A DNA stretch of 64,000 nucleotides from Dromaius novaehollandiae (GCF_036370855.1 NC_088101.1:7928154-7992153); one strand, 5' to 3'; positions 37,401 to 49,500 are shown, counted from the stretch's first letter. Numbers and translations: made by a program. The notes: generated from the letters alone by a model not told the origin.

Positions 37401-40176
37401 GTATTCTGTTCCAAACTGAGGAAAGGCTTGTGGCTAACTGTTTTTGCTGTCATGGCCAGTAGCACTGCAGTGGCAGAAAGAGGCCCATGTCCTTCTCCTT
37501 TGGAGCTCTAGGAGCGAACGGAGACAATGTCATCTTTTCCGGAGTTGTTCTCAAGGCTCCGGTAGGTTGAGATTTGTGGCATAACTTGCTCCCGGGCTGA
37601 GCACTCCTTTAGTCTTTGAATTAGCTGCTGCTTGGACTGTAACTGGCAGCTCTTTACAGGAACCTTGGGATGCTGCTAATGATTACAGTATTTTGGCAGA
37701 GCAGAGATTTGCAGGAGTGCTCACATCTTTGAGCAGCACCAGAGAGCACTGAGGCAGCTTTTCTCTGTGAAAGGGGGTGGTACTGGTTAGAAAGCAACTA
37801 ATGAGATGAGCTGCTTTTTGGTTAGGTACAGAGAAAGTATTTACGTGGGAGGTGAGAAGTTCAGTGGACTGCAAAGCGGTTTTCTGTTATAACAAGATCT
37901 AGAAGAGGGACATCAGTGACTTAGCCAAGTTTTGCTCTGGTTGGGGTAGGGGAAGAGTATTTAACCCTGATAGCAGTAAGAGTCTAAGCAATGGAGGATG
38001 GAAACATCTTGAGTTTTTCTTCAGAGGTGTAATTTTTAATGCAGTAAAGATGTGAGAGTAAAAGACGGTGGTGATCTTATGAGCCAGAAGGAGGTATGAT
38101 GATTTTTCCAGCTGATTCTTGGAGTTGAAGTACTGATTCTAGAAATGTTTGAAAGACAAGGTAATGCCTAGCCGAATAGAGCACAAGCGATAGGAGGACT
38201 GAGACACTTATTTGGTGCATAACACCTGGGTGTTTCATGTCTTTTTTCCCTGTCAGGGGTTCTCCAGTTGCAACTGTCAGTTGCCTTGAGTCCTCGAAGG
38301 AAAACAAGGGAGCTGCTTAACATGAACTCCTTTTCAGTGGCAGTCTGATAGACTGAGCTTATAACCGTTGTCCTTGTGTAATCTTACTCGGAAGCTCGTG
38401 TTCATCTTGTAGCTTCTATGGATTATTTTGGTTTTCCAAGATAAGAACCAAGTGCAGCAGCAGCTGCTGGACTGTTGTGCCAAAAATGGATTTTGAAAAA
38501 GGTTGGAAGTTGCTTCAGTAACCAACAGGCTGCTTGGAAATAGTTTTGAAAGTTCTGTCTGTCTCTTCTTCAAATTACCTTTAAAAGCATTTTTTGCTTG
38601 CAAAAGTTTGACTTAGATGTTCTTGTTCCTGAGAATTTCCAGGTTGTCCTGTGTACATCGTGACCTTGACATAACGAAAGTTGAGGAGGAATCTCAGCAG
38701 GTAGTCTGTAGAAATTGTTGTTTCAGGTGGCTTTTTTGTATCAGAAATGCGCTTCTGAAGGCTTTTGTTTGGTTTTCCTCTTGCTTTTCAGTAGCTGCCT
38801 TACACTTCTCCAGCACTCTAGAAAAAGAATCCTTCAGGGGCTTGAATGGAAAATGTGATTTCTCCATCTCTTCATGTTTGTCTTGGACTCCCTGCTAATC
38901 CTTCAACTTTGAGCTTGGCATGAGGAAGCTGTATTTGATCTTTGGGGGGGGGGGGGGGGGTTGTTTAGCCAGGTCAAGGGATTCTTGAATTATGGGGCGT
39001 CAGGGGTCTCAATGCCTGGTCAAACACAGAAAGTTCACTTTAGCTGTGCATTTGGGGAAAAGTTCTGATTCAGAGATGTTTGCTTTGCACCTTTCAGTAG
39101 ACAAAATTGAACACTGCAGTCCTGGATTGGTACAGAGGAATTGATAGAGGTGAAAAAGATCTATTTCTAAACACAAACACATTGACATGGATGCATATCT
39201 TCCCGAGTTTGTCTTGTGCATGCCACTTACCTGTCTTGCCTGATTTTTGTTTCTTTTTTAGTTTTTAACTGGGGCTTTTCTTTAATACACGGTGTTTAAT
39301 AATGGGTGTTTTCCTCCTGTTTCAGCCAAGAGTTGAAACTAAACCCAAAGCTCAGTCTCAGCCTCCTCGCGTACGTGAACAGCATCCAAGGGAAAGACCA
39401 GGTTTTCCACCCCGAGGACCTAGACCAGGTAACGTGGATTGGTTTGTGTCCCTGCTTGGGGCTAGTTAGTGAGATGGGTCTCCTCGAATGGTCTGGCCTG
39501 TAACTGTGGCTGTACTTGGCTGATTATGAACTGTCTGTCCCTACTGTCTTCAACCAGAAATGGGGAAATACGATTTGTAGTCCACACTGAGATGAGCTGT
39601 TGCAAAGATTCGGGGTTATCTCTAAGCTTCTGTTCTTTTGAATCGTTTATTAATAGTCAGGCCACTTGTTTGCATGGCTGAATACCCTTCAGGTGGCTTG
39701 ATGCAGTTGGGAAAAGCCGGTTTTCAAATCTATTGGGTTTTTTTGAATGAGCCCTAACTTGTGCTGACTCTTGGGAATGAGAGCTCTTACATGCCTGTCC
39801 TTATGGCCTGTAGTGCTCTTTGTTTTGGCCGAAAACCTTCCCCTCAGGCTGCTGTTGGAGCAGAGCCCCGCGGGGCAGCTCTGCCCGGGGAGGCTGCGGC
39901 AGGGCTGCGGTGACTGTGCGTGAGTGTGGGGGGCCGCGGGGCGCCCGGCGGGGTGGGCACGGCCGAGCCGGGTGCCTGGGGGTGGCTTGTGGTGGTGCTG
40001 GGCCTCTCCTGAAATGCCCTGCACTACTTTTTTTCCTTTTTTTGTTTTTTACTTTTCCAGGGACAGAGGAGCCCCAGCAGTGCTGTCTGGGACGGCCAGT
40101 GCAAATGCCGCAGCTTCACCCCAGCACTCCACTCGCCTCCCTCCTGCCCCACGCGTGGCCCAGCTCCTGCATTTAA
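34163..40176 (+). CDS. Unidentified Arg/Pro/Gly-rich protein, four candidate exons
   Basis: Exons 34,163-34,191 (ATG, nine codons plus two bases), 37,097-37,181, 39,326-39,428 and 40,061-40,176 (stop TAA). All inner borders are GT/AG, and phases 2, 0 and 1 match at the three junctions with no stop. The 110-residue product starts [10 protein letters not shown], passes through [16 protein letters not shown] and ASNLTAGIQ, then [19 protein letters not shown] and [14 protein letters not shown], and ends with [12 protein letters not shown] and a Pro/Leu/Ser-rich tail. The RPG and PPR motifs recall disordered RNA-binding regions, but I recognise no family. The tail exon lies in a local tandem duplication and may not be the native last exon. 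Further exons may be missing. The chain was built by eye. Confidence 0.4.
34401..37096. other. Probable intron 1 of the unidentified plus-strand gene
   Basis: AT-rich, no coding segment recognised, no interspersed repeat recognised. Confidence 0.35.
38944..38960 (+). repeat. Run of 17 G residues
   Basis: Uninterrupted poly-G within an intron of the candidate plus-strand gene. It could form a G-quadruplex. Length is likely polymorphic or a sequencing artefact. Confidence 0.9.
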
Positions 40177-40980
40177 GAGCTCCTGGCTGGGGACGACCTG
40201 CCTGCGCCCGCCTGGCTCCTGGAAACCCTGCTGGGAGCACCGCGCGGGCTCCTTACAGCGCTGGCTCCCAACAGCTCAGCTCCAGCTCCAGAGGTGCCCC
40301 GACCTGCGCCCGGGTGAGGCTGCGCTGGGGAATGGCCCCGTTGTGGGGCCTGGGGTGGCTTGTGGTGGTGCTGGGCCTCTCCTGAAACTTTTTTTTTGAC
40401 TTTTCCAGGGACAGAGGAGCCCCAGCAGGGCTGTCTGGGACGGCCAGTGCCAACGCCCCTGCGTCGCCCCAGCACGGGCTCTCGGACGCTGCTGCCTGCG
40501 CGCAGAGCCTGGGACAGCGTGTCCGGCAGCAGGGGCTGCATCCCAGCCCCTCTCACCCCCACAGGGACCTCGGAGGCGCTTCCTGGTGAGTCTGGGGGCA
40601 TTTTCCCCTGGTGCCTTCTCCCTGAGGAGCCTGGGGGCTTGTGTCACTGGTGAGTAACAGCTCCAGCCTCGCTGCCTGTCTCTGTGTCCTGGCCAGGGGC
40701 TGCTGACACCACGCGACGGCCTCGCACCTCCTTTCTGCGCTCTGCAGCGAAGCCAGGAGCACCGCGGAGCAGAGAGGCAGCGTGAGGTTTGTTTCCTCCC
40801 GGACAGAAGCCGCCCGGCTCCCTGCTCGCAGCAGAACGATGCCTCCGCTCGCCTCCCTCCCGCCCTGCGCGGGGCCCTGCTCCTGGCTGGGGACGACCTG
40901 CCTGCGCCTGCCTGGCTCTGGGCCTCCTTGGGAGCCTGCTGGGAGCACAGCAGGGGCTCCTCACAGCTCAGCTCTGGCTC
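39960..40980 (+). repeat. Local tandem duplication containing exon-like units
   Basis: A block with GTGGCTTGTGGTGGTGCTGG, a T-rich acceptor ending TTTTCCAG, and GGACAGAGGAGCCCCAGCAG occurs at about 39,983-40,100 and again at 40,352-40,460 (period about 365 bp). A second shared word, CTGGCTGGGGACGACCTGCC, is at about 40,183 and 40,883. Each unit thus carries an apparent 3' splice site and the same exon start (TEEPQQ). Confidence 0.75.
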
Positions 40981-41132
40981 CTTAGGGCTTGGCCTCATTA
41001 CAGCAGTGGTGGTGACTGACAAGGTCATAAATCAATCACTGTCACAGCTTGCGTATTAATATCATAGTTTAATATTCCATACATATTGCACAGTTAGTTT
41101 ATTAACAGTGTACATACTCCATACACACATTG

Positions 41133-41138
41133 AATAAA
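41133..41138 (+). terminator. Candidate poly(A) signal for a plus-strand transcript
   Basis: AATAAA in a local AT-rich stretch (41,030-41,165) that interrupts the GC-rich tandem repeats. A minus-strand AATAAA sits 30 bp away (41,098-41,103), so convergent 3' ends are possible. No transcript evidence. Confidence 0.3.
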
Positions 41139-41399
41139 GAGTCCAAGTCTTGTACAAATGGGGAATAAACAGGGGAACTGGAAGACGGTGTCTGCTCGTG
41201 TTTCCTCCCCGAAAAGCGCTTTCGCTCCAGAGACTATCTCAGACGTGAGGTTCGGCCTGGTGCATGCCAGCCTCCCTGCTGCCAGGGCACCCGCGCGTGG
41301 ACCCCCACCTCCGGTGAGGGTCCAGGGGCCCTGCCCACCCCCCTCCCACCACCCAGCCCAACCACCCTCCCACCCCTCTCACCCTCCCACCACCCACAA

Positions 41400-42420
41400 A
41401 CAGGCCCCCTTGGCCTCTGGTTCTGGGGCTGAAAACAGATGGCTGTCTCTTGTTTTCAAGTCCCAAAAATGCAGGACTTAGTCTCTGGTTTCCAGGCCCA
41501 GAAACAGCCCCCTGGAGCAGTTGTGAAGCCCCAGAAACACAGGACTTAGCCTCACTTTTTGAGCTCAAAAACCCAGGACCAGGCCTCCACTTTCAAGCCC
41601 CAAAAATGCAGGACTTAGTCTCCATTTTTGAGGTGAAAGACCCAAGACCTGGCCTCTGTCTCCAAGCCCCCAGCACCTGCTTCCTGAGGCCCAGAAATGC
41701 AGGACTGAGAAAGGGAAGCTAAACCCTGCCTTCTTGCAGCTCAACCACAGGTCTGGGGGCTGTTTAGGGGCTCAGAAATGGACTCTGAGCCCCAACAGCA
41801 GCCCCCTCGACCCACCTTTGAGCCCCAAAACCACAGGGTTTAGCTTTCCTTTCCAAGCCCCACACCTGACCCCCATCCTGTTTCTCCAGCCCCAAAACAG
41901 CCCCCTGAACCAGTTATCAAGCCCCAAAAACACAGGACTTAGGTTTTTGAGCTCAAAAAGGGAGACTAAGACCTGGCCTCTGTCTCCAAGCCCCCAGCAC
42001 CTGCTTCCTGAGGCCCAGAAATGCAGGACTGAGAAAGGGAAGCTAAACCCTGCCTTCTTGCAGCTCAACCACAGGTCTGGGGGCTGTTTAGGGGCTCAGA
42101 AATGGACTCTGAGCCCCAACAGCAGCCCCCTGGACCCATCCTTGAGCCCCAAAACCACAGGACTTGGCTTCCCTTTCCAAGCCCCACACCTGACCCCCAT
42201 ACTGCTTCTCCAGCCCCAAAACAGCCCCCTGAACCTGTTCTCCAGCACCAAAGCCCAAGACTAAACCCCCTGAGCCCAGTCCCAGCAGCCTGGGGTTGAG
42301 ACCCAGACCTGCAGGACCAGCCTCCATTTCGGAGCCCCCAAACGAGCCCCCGGAGCCTGTCTGGGAGCACCAGACACGCAGGACTCAGCCTCCACCCCCC
42401 AGCGCTGCGTTTCTGGTGCT
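41400..42420. repeat. Minisatellite with a 324-bp higher-order repeat
   Basis: Short units built on AGGCCC(A)GAAA-type and GCAGGACT(T)AG words (for example AAAAATGCAGGACTTAGTCT) recur every few tens of bases. Over this, 41,644-41,967 is repeated almost exactly at 41,968-42,290, offset 324 bp. The block sits in the presumed first intron of the minus-strand gene starting near 43.15 kb. Confidence 0.85.
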
Positions 42421-42499
42421 CCCAGACAGGCCCCGGGGGCTCGTTTGGGGGCTCTGAAGTGGAGGCTGAGCCCCCCAAACCCCCCACCCTGCACCACCC

Positions 42500-43150
42500 C
42501 CGTTTCCAGCCCCGCAGCAGCGCCCCGAGCCCCTTTCGCAGCCCCCAGGCACCAGCCCTCCCCTCCCGGCCCCAGGGGGTGTTGGGGGGGGGAGATGAGC
42601 CCCCCGGCCCCGCGCTGGTCGGGCCGTGCCGGGCACCCGGGCCGGGGGGACCCTCCGCTCCCCGCAGGCAGGGCCCAGCCCCGCGGCGCTGGGCAGCCCG
42701 GGCCGGGCAGGCGCTGGGCTCCGGCCCCTCGGGCTTCACTGCACCGCGCCGGCCCCCACCGGCCCCGCAGCCCGAACCCGGCCGAGCGCGGCTGCTCCCC
42801 CCCACCGCGGGGCCCGGGCCGAGCTGGCAGCGGGCAGCACCCGGCGGCGGCACCGACGGGAGGGCACCGGGCCGGGCCCGCAGCTGCCTCCCGCCCCGCA
42901 GCCGCCTCGCCCGGCCGGGCAGAGCCCCCCGCCCCGCACACGGCCTCGGCCCGGGCAGCCCCGGCCGGGCCCGCACCGCTTACCTGGGGCCGGGCGGCGC
43001 GGCCGGGGCAGCGCTCGCTGCTGCCGCCGCCCCGCCGCCTCCGGGATGCGGCGAGCGGGAGCCCCGCGCCGGGGAGGGGGCGGCCCGGGGGCCCCGGACA
43101 CCCAGCGCCGTCGCCCGCCCGCGGCTCTAGGGGCCGGAGCGGCCGCGCAG
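42500..43150 (-). promoter_or_regulatory. CpG-island promoter with a non-coding first exon, minus strand
   Basis: Extremely CpG-rich. Around 43,145-43,165 there is GCGCAGGCGC, an NRF1-type word, next to CCGGGAAGTG, an ETS-type word; both are typical of housekeeping promoters. Read leftward there is a perfect splice donor, CCCCAG|GTAAGC, with the exon's last base at 42,984. A first exon of about 42,984-43,150 follows. No downstream exon of this gene was recognised in the window. Confidence 0.5.
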
Positions 43151-43159
43151 GCGCCGGGA

Positions 43160-43440
43160 AGTGGCCGCCCTGCTCCGCCCCGTCCCTGGCCCCGCCCACT
43201 GCTCTGGCCCCGCCCCTCCCGTGGCTCCACCCCACCTCGCTCCACCCCGCCCCCGCCATTGGCTCCGCCCACTTCGCGGGTCTGCCCCGCCCCTGGTCTG
43301 GCCCCGCCCCCTTGCCCCGCCCCACCCGCGGCCTTGCCCCGCCCCTGGTTCCGGCCCCGCCTCGGCCCCGCCCCGCCCTTCAGCCCCGCCCCACCCCAGC
43401 TCTGGCCCCGCCCCCGGCCCCGCCCCCTTCAGCCCCAGGA
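43160..43440. repeat. GC-box-rich degenerate minisatellite
   Basis: About twenty CCCCGCCC or CCCGCCC words in 280 bp, spaced roughly 10-18 bp and interleaved with CTGG and CTCC. Each resembles an SP/KLF site. The array lies between the MROH copy B poly(A) site and the neighbouring CpG-island promoter. Confidence 0.8.
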
Positions 43441-43558
43441 CAGCAGCCCCGGCCGGAGCCCCGGGGACCCGGTGGCCAACGGGGGCGGTGGGGAGCAAAG
43501 CGACTCCCGGGCCCCGGCGCAGAAACACCCCCGCTGCTGCGGCAGGTTCCCGGCGAGG

Positions 43559-43567
43559 TTTATTTCA
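43559..43567 (-). terminator. MROH copy B stop codon abutting its poly(A) signal
   Basis: On the minus strand the TGA stop (43,567-43,565) is followed at once by AATAAA (43,564-43,559). The 3' UTR would then be only the 15-30 nt to the cleavage site. A minus-strand CpG-island promoter starts about 0.4 kb further on. Confidence 0.75.
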
Positions 43568-46500
43568 GCGCCGCCGCGGGGGCTGCTCGAGGCCGGTGTC
43601 CCGGAGGAGCCGAGCGGCCGCCTGCTGCACCCGCGGGTCCCCGTCGCTCCGCAGCACCCGCAGAGCTGCAACGGCACCGGCCGTGGCGTCAGGGCCGCAC
43701 CCGGCACCAGCCCGGCCGCTGGGTCAGCGACCGCTGCGGTGCCGGGGCCCAAACTCCCCCCAACCCCCGGGCCCGGGGCGCCAGGGCCCCGTCACCTACT
43801 TGCTGAGAGCGGCATCGCTTCCTCCCGCGTCAGCCACTCGATGCCCGCGTGCTCCACGAGGACCCCTGCGTGCACAGAGCAACACACCGACGTCAGGGCG
43901 ACACACCGACATCAGAGTGCCCCCGGGACCCCCAGCCCGGGCAGACGGGGACAGCGGCGGCGTGGGGGGAGCGGCCGCAGAGAGTGCCCGCTCCGACTCA
44001 CCGGTGACGTCGAGGGCCGCAGCCTGCAGCTCCCCGCAGCTCCCCAGGAAGCAGCGCCTGGCAGCGACGTACAGAGTCTGCTGGTGCTCGGGGCTCTCCT
44101 GGGCCTGGGGGACGCGGGACACGCTGTCCTTCTCGGCCGCAAGACGACCCCGCTGCCCTCGGCGTGTCACCCGCTCCCTCCCTCCCTCTCCCGGGGCCGG
44201 CAAGGGTCCCGCAGCCCCATCACGCCCGGGCGCGCAGCTCCTCACCAGCTGGCTGCAGACGTCGCCCAGCAGCTCGGCCGCGCTCAGCCGGGTGTTGACG
44301 GCGAGGCCCTGCCGCACCCTCCGCAGCCCCAGAAACGGGGCGCACAGCCGCAGGGCGCCCTGGCACGCCTGCCAAAGAGAGGTGAGCCGGGGTGCTGGAG
44401 TCACTACCCTGGGCAGCGCAGGGGCGACTGCGCGGGGACGCTTTCGGGGAGGCTCTGCAGAGACCCTGCAGCTGCTGAGCAGGCGGCAACGGCAGCAATG
44501 TCCCTGCGGCTGCTGCCTGGCTTCGCTTCTTGCTCCCCCCGCCCCGGGGCTCTTACCATGGAGGCTCCCGGGTCGGGGTCCCGGAGGTGCAGGACGAGGC
44601 TGGCCCACGTGCTGCCCAGCTCCTCCGTGAAGAAAGACCTCCACCTCCTCGTGGCAGAGGCGGCCAGCACCCCGTACAGGGTGAAGGCCGCCGAGCGCAG
44701 CGACGCCTGCTCCTGCAACCCAGAAACCCCGGCCCTCAGGCGGGCGACTGGGACGCCGCGTACGGCTGTTTCTGCAACACCCGGGCGCTGCCGGTCGAGC
44801 ACGACGCCCGGAGAAAGGACCCCCACGGGGGTCACAAACAGCAGCTGCCCCACCTTCCCCAGGGAGAAGCATCTTCCCCGAACCCTCCCAATCCGCAGCG
44901 GCCCCTGCCCACGCCACCCCTCTCGGACGAGCCCACGAGGGACCCTTCGAGCAGGTGTCAGACAACACCGCTCACTCACAGCATCGAAGAACCCCTTGGT
45001 GGCCCTGGCGATGTCTCTGAAGGTGGAGCCCACAGCCTTCCCCTTCAGCTCCGTCACCACCTTCGCCAGCGCCAGCAGGCTCTCTGACACCACCTCCGCC
45101 GCGGCCACGTCCTCCAGGCCCCTCCGCAGCGCCTCCAGCACGGCTCCCTTGTGCTTTCGCAGCTGCCGAGCGTGACACACACGTGAGCCTCCTGCTAGTC
45201 CTGCCTCTAACTGCTCCTCTTCCCCATCGCCTCCAGGGGCTGAAGCTCTCAGAAGCAGCCCCCGAGCACATCGCAGCCCAAGTTTCGCGCGGAGCAAAGC
45301 CCCTCTCACCTTCTCCGGCGCCCCGCTGACCAGGTTGCCCAGGCCGCGCGCTGCCATCTGCCGCACGGTGCTGCTCGAGTCCCGCAGCTTCTCCAGCAAG
45401 GCCCTCGCGATGGGCTGGAGGCACCTCCACTCCTGCAGCGCCGGCTCCTTCATCAGCTGCAGCACAGCAACCCGGCCGTCGGCACCCGCAGACGGATGCA
45501 GACCAGGCCCGGGAACAGCAGCCGCCCCGGGCTCCGCACGAGGAAGCCCCACCAGCCCCAGCTGACCGCCCCCATGCCCAGCAGCTTTCCTTGGGGCCCG
45601 GCCCAGGCTGCGGCTTTGGCCAGGCTGAGGGCAGCGCTGCCCTGTGCCCGGGGGTGCTCATGGGTGGGTGGGGGCTGGGCAGGGGCCAGGGAAGGGCAGC
45701 TCCTGAGAGACCTGCTATGAGGGGGGATCTGCTCCCGCCGGGAATGTGACACCTTCTGCCGGCACCTTCTTGCTGGCATCCTGAGAAAAGCCCTCCTAAA
45801 CCTCCCTCTCCCACCTTCTCCCTCACCTCCGCAAAGAAAGCCGCGGCCATGACCCGCAGGTTGGCCGAGGGGGCGTCCAGCCACTGGGTCAGCACCAGCA
45901 CCAGGGGCAGCGAGATGGTCCCGGCGCGGAGCAGCACCCTGCGCACAGAGCACAGGCAGGCGACGTGCGGTTACACAGGGCGGCACCCGGCCTCGGGCCC
46001 CCGAGATCCCCCCGCTCCCACGCGGGCTCTGCTTGGCCCCTCCAAGACGCCCGGGCCCAGGGGAAGGGTCCCGCCAGCCCCTCCCGGGTCGCGGCCACCC
46101 CGGAGCAGCGAGGCGCCTCCTCGGGCTCTCACCCGGTCAGCAGGCAGACGCCGTCGTGGTGAGCCCGGGGGTCTTCCAGGGCAGCCCAGGCGCCCTGCTT
46201 CCGCAGCAGCCACAGCCATTTCCCATCGAGGCACGTGCGCAGCACCGCCTCCAGGGTCTCCAGGGAAAGCCTGGGCGAGGAGAGAGCAGCGAGGCCTCAG
46301 TCACGGCAACAGGCTAAGGAAACGCTGCCGCCGGCGAGGCCTTCGCTCACTCGTGCTCAGCCTCACCGAGGGAGCTGCAAACACCCCTGGAATGACATCT
46401 CACAACCCTGAAGCCTGACAAGCTCTAAGAAACCTGGCCTAGGGACCGTCGGCTCACAAACACGCCAACAGAGACCAAACCAACCAGCACGCCAACACTC

Positions 46501-49500
46501 ATAAAACAAGAACTACAACCAAACAGACAAACCCAAACCAAAATAAATAGAGCCCAGGGGAAGAAACAAGTCTCCCTGGGGCACCTTCCTCCCTGGGAAT
46601 CAACGTGACGGGGACCCAAGCCCAGCCCCTGCGTCTCCGTCCCCTGGCTCCTACCTGCAAGGATTGTCATCGCTCGCGTGGCCCTTCAGGAACAGCTTTC
46701 CCCGGGTGCTGAGTGGGGAAGACGGCATCTCCTTGCCCACTGTGGCGCTGATCTGCTTCAGCAGCACCGGCAGCAGCTCCGGGAGCAGGCGCTGCACAGC
46801 CTCCGGGCTCTGCAGTGCTGACACCACCACAGAGATGGCCCGGGTCATCTGCAGAGAAATGCAACCAAAAGCCGCCTGTGAAAACAAGGCCTTTTCCCAC
46901 CTGTGCCCTGCCCGCCTCGGGGACCTTCACTGCCTGCAGTTTACTCCCCTGCAGCCTGGCAGCAGCAAACGCTCTCGGCTGACAGCGCTGCCCAGGGCCC
47001 AGCATGGCACCAGCCCGGGGGGCTCAGGGAGGTTCGCAGCATGCACGGAGCTCCCTCAGGCTGAAGGGTGATTTGGGAAGTCAGGTACGAAGCCGGTGCA
47101 CGTACCTTGAGAGGCTCCAGCGCAGCCTCCTCCTCGTCTGCCTCAGGCTTGGCAGAGCTGGTCCTGGGCTGGTCGCTTCCCGAGTTCTTCAGTTTTTCCA
47201 TCAGAACCCTCAGGAAGTGGTCCACAAAGAACTTCCCCCCCAGGACCCTCCACAGCTCCTCGGTGTCACTGCAAGGGAGCAGAAGTTCCCCCGTGAGCCC
47301 CTGGGCTCTGGTACCTGCGACGACCTCGGCAAGGGCCAAACGCTCTCCTGGCCTCCAAGACGGCTCTTGCCGCGCTCAGGCTTTCTGCCCCCGGAGCAGC
47401 AGGACCGGCTTCTCCGCTGGCTCCTCCTCGCCCCGTCAGCGGTGGCTCCTGCCCGTCCGTGGGGCCGGGGCAGTGCACGTACCTGTCCATGGGCAGCTGC
47501 TTCTGCAGCAGGCTGTCGATGACGGCCCCGGGGTGGTAGAGGGCGAGCACGGACACCGCCTCCAAGAGGAAGTGCCGGAGGGTGTCCTGCTGCATGGTCG
47601 GCATCCGGATGTAGATGATGCTCAGGATTTCTGGCACCTGAACGCAGACCACAAGAGCCGTCGTCTCCATCCTCTCTTGCTCCTCCCACACGGCCCAGGC
47701 ACCCCCACTCGGCCCACGAGCAATTCCTGCTCCCCGACCATTTCTCAGGACCCAGCCCTAAAGCCCCAAGGCTCTGCGCAGCGGCGGGGGGACACCGGAC
47801 GGCCACGGGGACACATCTCTGCTGCCCACCGAGGGCAACGCCGAGGAGCCACCCTGGGCTCCTGGGGCTGGGAGGGCTGAGCATCGCGCCCGAGAACCGG
47901 GGAGCAACTGGGCACTTTGGGTGCCTCAGCTCTAATTGCCTCCGTCGTGGGAGCCACCGGGGTTTGGCCCAGCAGGGTCAGTGTCACCGGACGAAGAACA
48001 ACCCCGGGATGAGGCGGCCGGCACTCGGATTCGACAGAGCCCTCGGCGCTGCGCACCAGGGGCGGCACTTTGGCCCCCGGCACCTGCACGAGGTGCCCGG
48101 CAACGGCGGAGGCGGGAAGGCCCGAACCCCCGGGAAAAGGCGTCTCTCACCTCCGCGAATAGCTGTCCCCCGCACGTCTCCAGGAAGGTGAGCAGCCACT
48201 CGCCCGCTGCCTGAGCACACGCGGACCTGGCCGACAGCATCCCGTCCAGGGCGGCAGAGAGGAAGTCCGTGGCCTGCGCTGGCGGGATGTGTTTGCAGAC
48301 GATCTGGGGAGACATCAGAAACGGGAGAGGCCACGTCGCAGGTCTGCTCCGGCCCTTCACAAAGGAGAGGAGACTCGAGCGCGCGGCCAGCGGGGCAGTT
48401 CGCTGGGCCTGCAGGGTGCCAGGGCTTTACAGGGCAGCTGTGCAGGCAGGGCCTGCCGTGCTCTGTGCTGCTCGACAGCCGCTTGCTGCTCCCTAACCCC
48501 GGGTGCCCGTTGCAGCAGCTCTCCCAAAACGCAGCGGGGCCCCAGCAGCGAAGCAGGGAGCCGCACGGGAGCCCGGGCACCGGCTTCCCCCGCGCTGTGG
48601 GGCCAGGTACCTTTCTGAGTCTGGAGGAAGCCTGGAGCAGAGCCTCGGCGTCTGGGGCACTCAGGCGCTGGCACAAAGGCTGCACCTCGTCCTCCTCGGC
48701 CCCCGTCTCCAGCGTCTTGCCTGCAGGGAGCACCAGGAGAAAAGGGTGGCGATGGCGACGGAGACCCACCTCTGGCCCAGGGGCCGAGAGAGGAACGAAG
48801 AACGGAGCCCGGCCCCGCGCAGTCGTGGGGCGCGGGGGGCAGCGGGGAGCTGGCTGAGGCCGGGAGGGGGCTGCCCTCACCTTGTATGCGGAGGAGGTGG
48901 CCGAGGCAGGCCCCTGCCCGCTGGCGGGACGTGGCCAGCGAGTCGCAGGTGAAAGGCGCCAGCAGTCCCACCATGGAGCCAAAGGGCCCGAAAGAGGTTT
49001 CTCCCTGGGGAAACACAAGGACGACGAGGAGGTCGCGGGCAGCCCTGGCGGCCGATCTCCCTGTCCCAGCTGTGTTGGCGCCCGAGCTGTGGCAGGGCAT
49101 CGGGGCAGGCAGCGGTGCAGCCCCACAGCCCGGGAGACCCCCGGGGCAGAGTTCCCAGCCGGGCCCGCAGCCAGCAGGGAGGGGGGACATGGCACACGGG
49201 GGGTCCCTTCTCACCGTGAGCTCGAATCGCTCCTCAAAAGCACCCAGCAGCTGGGCGCAGGCCTGCAGGGCCCTCTCCCACTCCCACTCCTTGGCCGAGG
49301 TGAGCCAGTACTCCAGCACCTGCGGAAGAGCACACCTGGCTCACAACAGTCCCCCCAGCCATCCTGGCCTGCCCACCGCCACCCCAAACGCCTCCCTCCC
49401 ACCCAGAGTCCCGCCGAGGAGCTGCTGCCTCGGCAGCTGGCGGCACAGCCCCTTGCCGGCCCCGGCAGCCCCTCATGGAGGGCACCGGCGCAGACGTGCC

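Noticed and set aside
42065-42976. 303-codon minus-strand open frame downstream of the CpG-island donor
   Set aside because: It runs through the presumed intron and the minisatellite; its Gly/Trp-rich part is simply the translated tandem repeat.
42626-45175. 849-codon plus-strand open frame
   Set aside because: It crosses the CpG island, the GC-box array and the MROH 3' exons. Composition is Pro/Ala/Arg/Gly low complexity, so it is a GC artefact.
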